Assembly: GCA_964546145.1 (NCBI GenBank) | Contig: CAZJIU010000031.1 | Span: 1-24,335 of the forward strand | Direction: 5' to 3' | Length of the DNA stretch: 24,335 nt | Origin: CAZAKO01 sp964546145 | GTDB taxonomy: Bacteria > Fidelibacterota > UBA2242 | Part shown: piece by piece, positions 22,972 to 24,335 of the stretch | Position numbering within the stretch: the first letter of the stretch is position 1 | How the letters are laid out: each line of letters opens with the position of its first letter | Program-made: the position numbers and the translations under genes | The notes under the pieces: model-generated | The model's database searches: none | What the model saw: the letters and a program-made list of their open reading frames with translations, nothing else | Told to the model about the DNA's origin: nothing

Positions 22972-24335
22972 ATGAGACATTCGGGACGATGGTTTATCAT
23001 CTTGGCAATATTTTTAGTTTTAATATTTTTCAACAATCCAGCTAAATTACTTGCTGCAACCGGGACAATTAAAGTTGCCGAGTCCCATCAGACGATGGTT
23101 GGTTTTGGAGCTTCGATTGCCTGGTATGAAGGCACTCTTGCTAATCATGAGTATAAAAATGAGATATACGATTTTATCTTCAATGAACTTGGATTAGATG
23201 TTTTGCGCTTACGCAATACTTACCGCGGCGGTGTGCTGGGTTCGGCATCAAATTTTGCCGAAATTGTCAATGAATTCTATAACTATAGTGATGGTACTCC
23301 AGCCGTGATGATCTCCTCCTGGTCACCACCGGCAGATATAAAAAGTAATAACAGTATTAACGGCGGCAGTAATGCTACCCTCAAAAAAGATACTGCAACC
23401 GGTAAATATATGTACGGAGAATTTGCCCAGTATTGGGTTGATGCCTTGAATGCGTATAAGTCGGTCGGAATTGAGCCGGATTATATCAGTATTCAGAACG
23501 AGCCTTCATTTGATGCTGATTGGGAATCATGCAGACTTGAACCAACTGAAAGTTCAACCATCGCCGGTTATGATCAGGCATTGGATAGTGTTTATGCGGC
23601 GTTGCAGCGAGCCGATCTTCATCCCAAGATTATTGCCGCCGAAGCCCATGGGATTGGCTATAATACTTTTCAAAATTATGCTAACCGATTCAACCATGAT
23701 ATCGTTGATGCTTATGGTTATCATTTGTATCATGGTGTGTCTGGGAACGATCCCGGTCGAGTCAATCTGGCAACTATTGGTAACAATTACACCGATAAAC
23801 CGATTTTCCAGACGGAATATGACCAGGGTGACTGGTTTTATACCGTTTGGCTGATTCACAACTGCCTGGTGCATGGGAATGTTAGCGCTTATCTGTGGTG
23901 GGAATTGGTTTGGGGAACCGGTAGCAATCCGTTAATTATTATGGATGGCAATAATTTTGAGATTACTCATTACTATTGGGCTTTCAGACAATATTCGAAA
24001 TATATCTCCGCCGGCTGGGTAAGGGTGACCGCCGAAGTCAGTTCGAATAATCTGAAAACATCTGCTTTTATCAGCCCTGATAATAAAAACCTGACCGTGG
24101 TGGTGATCAATACCGGCTCGGAAACGGAACAGATGAGTTTCAACTTTCGGAATTTTGATGTTACGGGTGGCCAGGTAATCCGCACTTCCGATCTCGAAGA
24201 GGGCGAGAATATTAGCAGCAACTATGATGGCTCAACCCCAATTGATTTTCCCAATCGCTCAATTACCACCTTGGCTTTTTCCGGAGAAAGGACTGGCTTG
24301 GAGGTAAAAGAGCCAGTTAATCCAGAAAGATTCTC
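22972..24335 (+). CDS. GH30 xylanase/glycosidase, 3' end beyond window
   Basis: 454 codons are visible and no stop is reached. Signal peptide about 1-29 (GRWFIILAIFLVLIFF...KLLAA). The GH30 barrel opens with TMVGFGASIAWYEG (41-54) and continues with LGLDVLRLRNTYRG, the predicted acid/base Glu177 in YISIQNEPSF and nucleophile Glu282 in IFQTEYDQGDW. A beta-sandwich side domain (about 350-440, NLTVVVINTGSETE) follows as usual for GH30. Context favours a glucuronoxylanase or other xylan-active enzyme; I cannot fix the subfamily. The last residues (VKEPVNPERF) look like the linker that normally precedes a T9SS domain, so one probably follows. Start: ATG 22972, 12 bp after GH10, with AGGAAAAG upstream. 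Confidence 0.92.
   Translation, partial: MRHSGRWFIILAIFLVLIFFNNPAKLLAATGTIKVAESHQTMVGFGASIAWYEGTLANHEYKNEIYDFIFNELGLDVLRLRNTYRGGVLGSASNFAEIVNEFYNYSDGTPAVMISSWSPPADIKSNNSINGGSNATLKKDTATGKYMYGEFAQYWVDALNAYKSVGIEPDYISIQNEPSFDADWESCRLEPTESSTIAGYDQALDSVYAALQRADLHPKIIAAEAHGIGYNTFQNYANRFNHDIVDAYGYHLYHGVSGNDPGRVNLATIGNNYTDKPIFQTEYDQGDWFYTVWLIHNCLVHGNVSAYLWWELVWGTGSNPLIIMDGNNFEITHYYWAFRQYSKYISAGWVRVTAEVSSNNLKTSAFISPDNKNLTVVVINTGSETEQMSFNFRNFDVTGGQVIRTSDLEEGENISSNYDGSTPIDFPNRSITTLAFSGERTGLEVKEPVNPERF

Noticed and set aside
24300..24335. GH30 as a truncated pseudogene
   Set aside because: The frame is open to the last base; the missing end is due to the window boundary.
1..24335. CRISPR arrays, insertion sequences, tRNA or rRNA genes
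   Set aside because: No regularly spaced repeats, transposase-like frames, terminal repeats or tRNA-like structures were seen.

Overview
The window reads as an arabinoxylan-degradation and L-arabinose-catabolism locus from a Gram-negative bacterium of the wider FCB (Fibrobacterota-Chlorobiota-Bacteroidota) group. Three complete secreted proteins (96-1058, 2293-3372, 21364-22959) end in a type IX secretion (T9SS, Por) type A sorting domain with the motif QNYPNPFNP. That exact motif style is common in Calditrichota, KSB1, Ignavibacteria, Marinimicrobia and similar lineages rather than classical gut Bacteroidetes. No SusC/SusD-type pair is visible, and sugar import appears to rely on a sodium:solute symporter. 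The lineage is inferred; no rRNA or marker gene is present.

Layout. (1) 1-3372: a strong hairpin terminator, then a leftward gene for a secreted CBM-like/T9SS protein. Divergent from it is an AraC-family regulator followed by a secreted ThuA-like/T9SS protein. (2) 3373-4210: a mostly empty AT-rich stretch holding one small orphan gene (3676-3981). (3) 4211-7922: a GH3 beta-xylosidase-type enzyme with an inserted PA14 domain, convergent with a LacI-family repressor gene. The GH3 promoter carries a 12-bp palindrome centred on CG in its -35/-10 spacer. (4) 8179-9519: a GH8 exo-oligoxylanase-like gene, divergent from lacI. (5) 9644 to the window end: one long same-strand gene train with short gaps: GH115 alpha-glucuronidase, lipoprotein aldose 1-epimerase, SSS symporter, araB, araD, araA, GH43 lipoprotein, GH10 xylanase-T9SS, and a GH30 gene cut by the window end.

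How it fits together (inference from families). T9SS-exported GH10, and probably GH30, cut the xylan backbone outside the cell. Lipid-anchored GH43 removes arabinofuranosyl or xylosyl groups. Signal-peptide-bearing GH115, GH8 and GH3 remove glucuronic acid and finish oligosaccharides. Released sugar is mutarotated outside the cytoplasm by the lipoprotein GalM, imported by the symporter, and (as L-arabinose) converted by AraA, AraB and AraD to D-xylulose 5-phosphate. No xylA/xylB, esterase or GH67 gene is in the window, so xylose and uronic acid catabolism must be encoded elsewhere.

Regulation appears to involve the LacI protein (helix-turn-helix and hinge Leu56 intact) and the AraC protein. 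The most unusual non-coding signals are four. A perfect 10-nt Shine-Dalgarno sequence with a hairpin and a 7-codon ORF lies about 70 nt upstream of the real start of the first gene. Two 15-bp 7-1-7 inverted repeats (2257-2271 and 19558-19572) share the skeleton TGnTTnnnAAnCA. A cre-like AAAGCGCTTT core lies within the GH3 promoter. A good sigma70-type promoter with a CG-centred partial palindrome precedes GH115.
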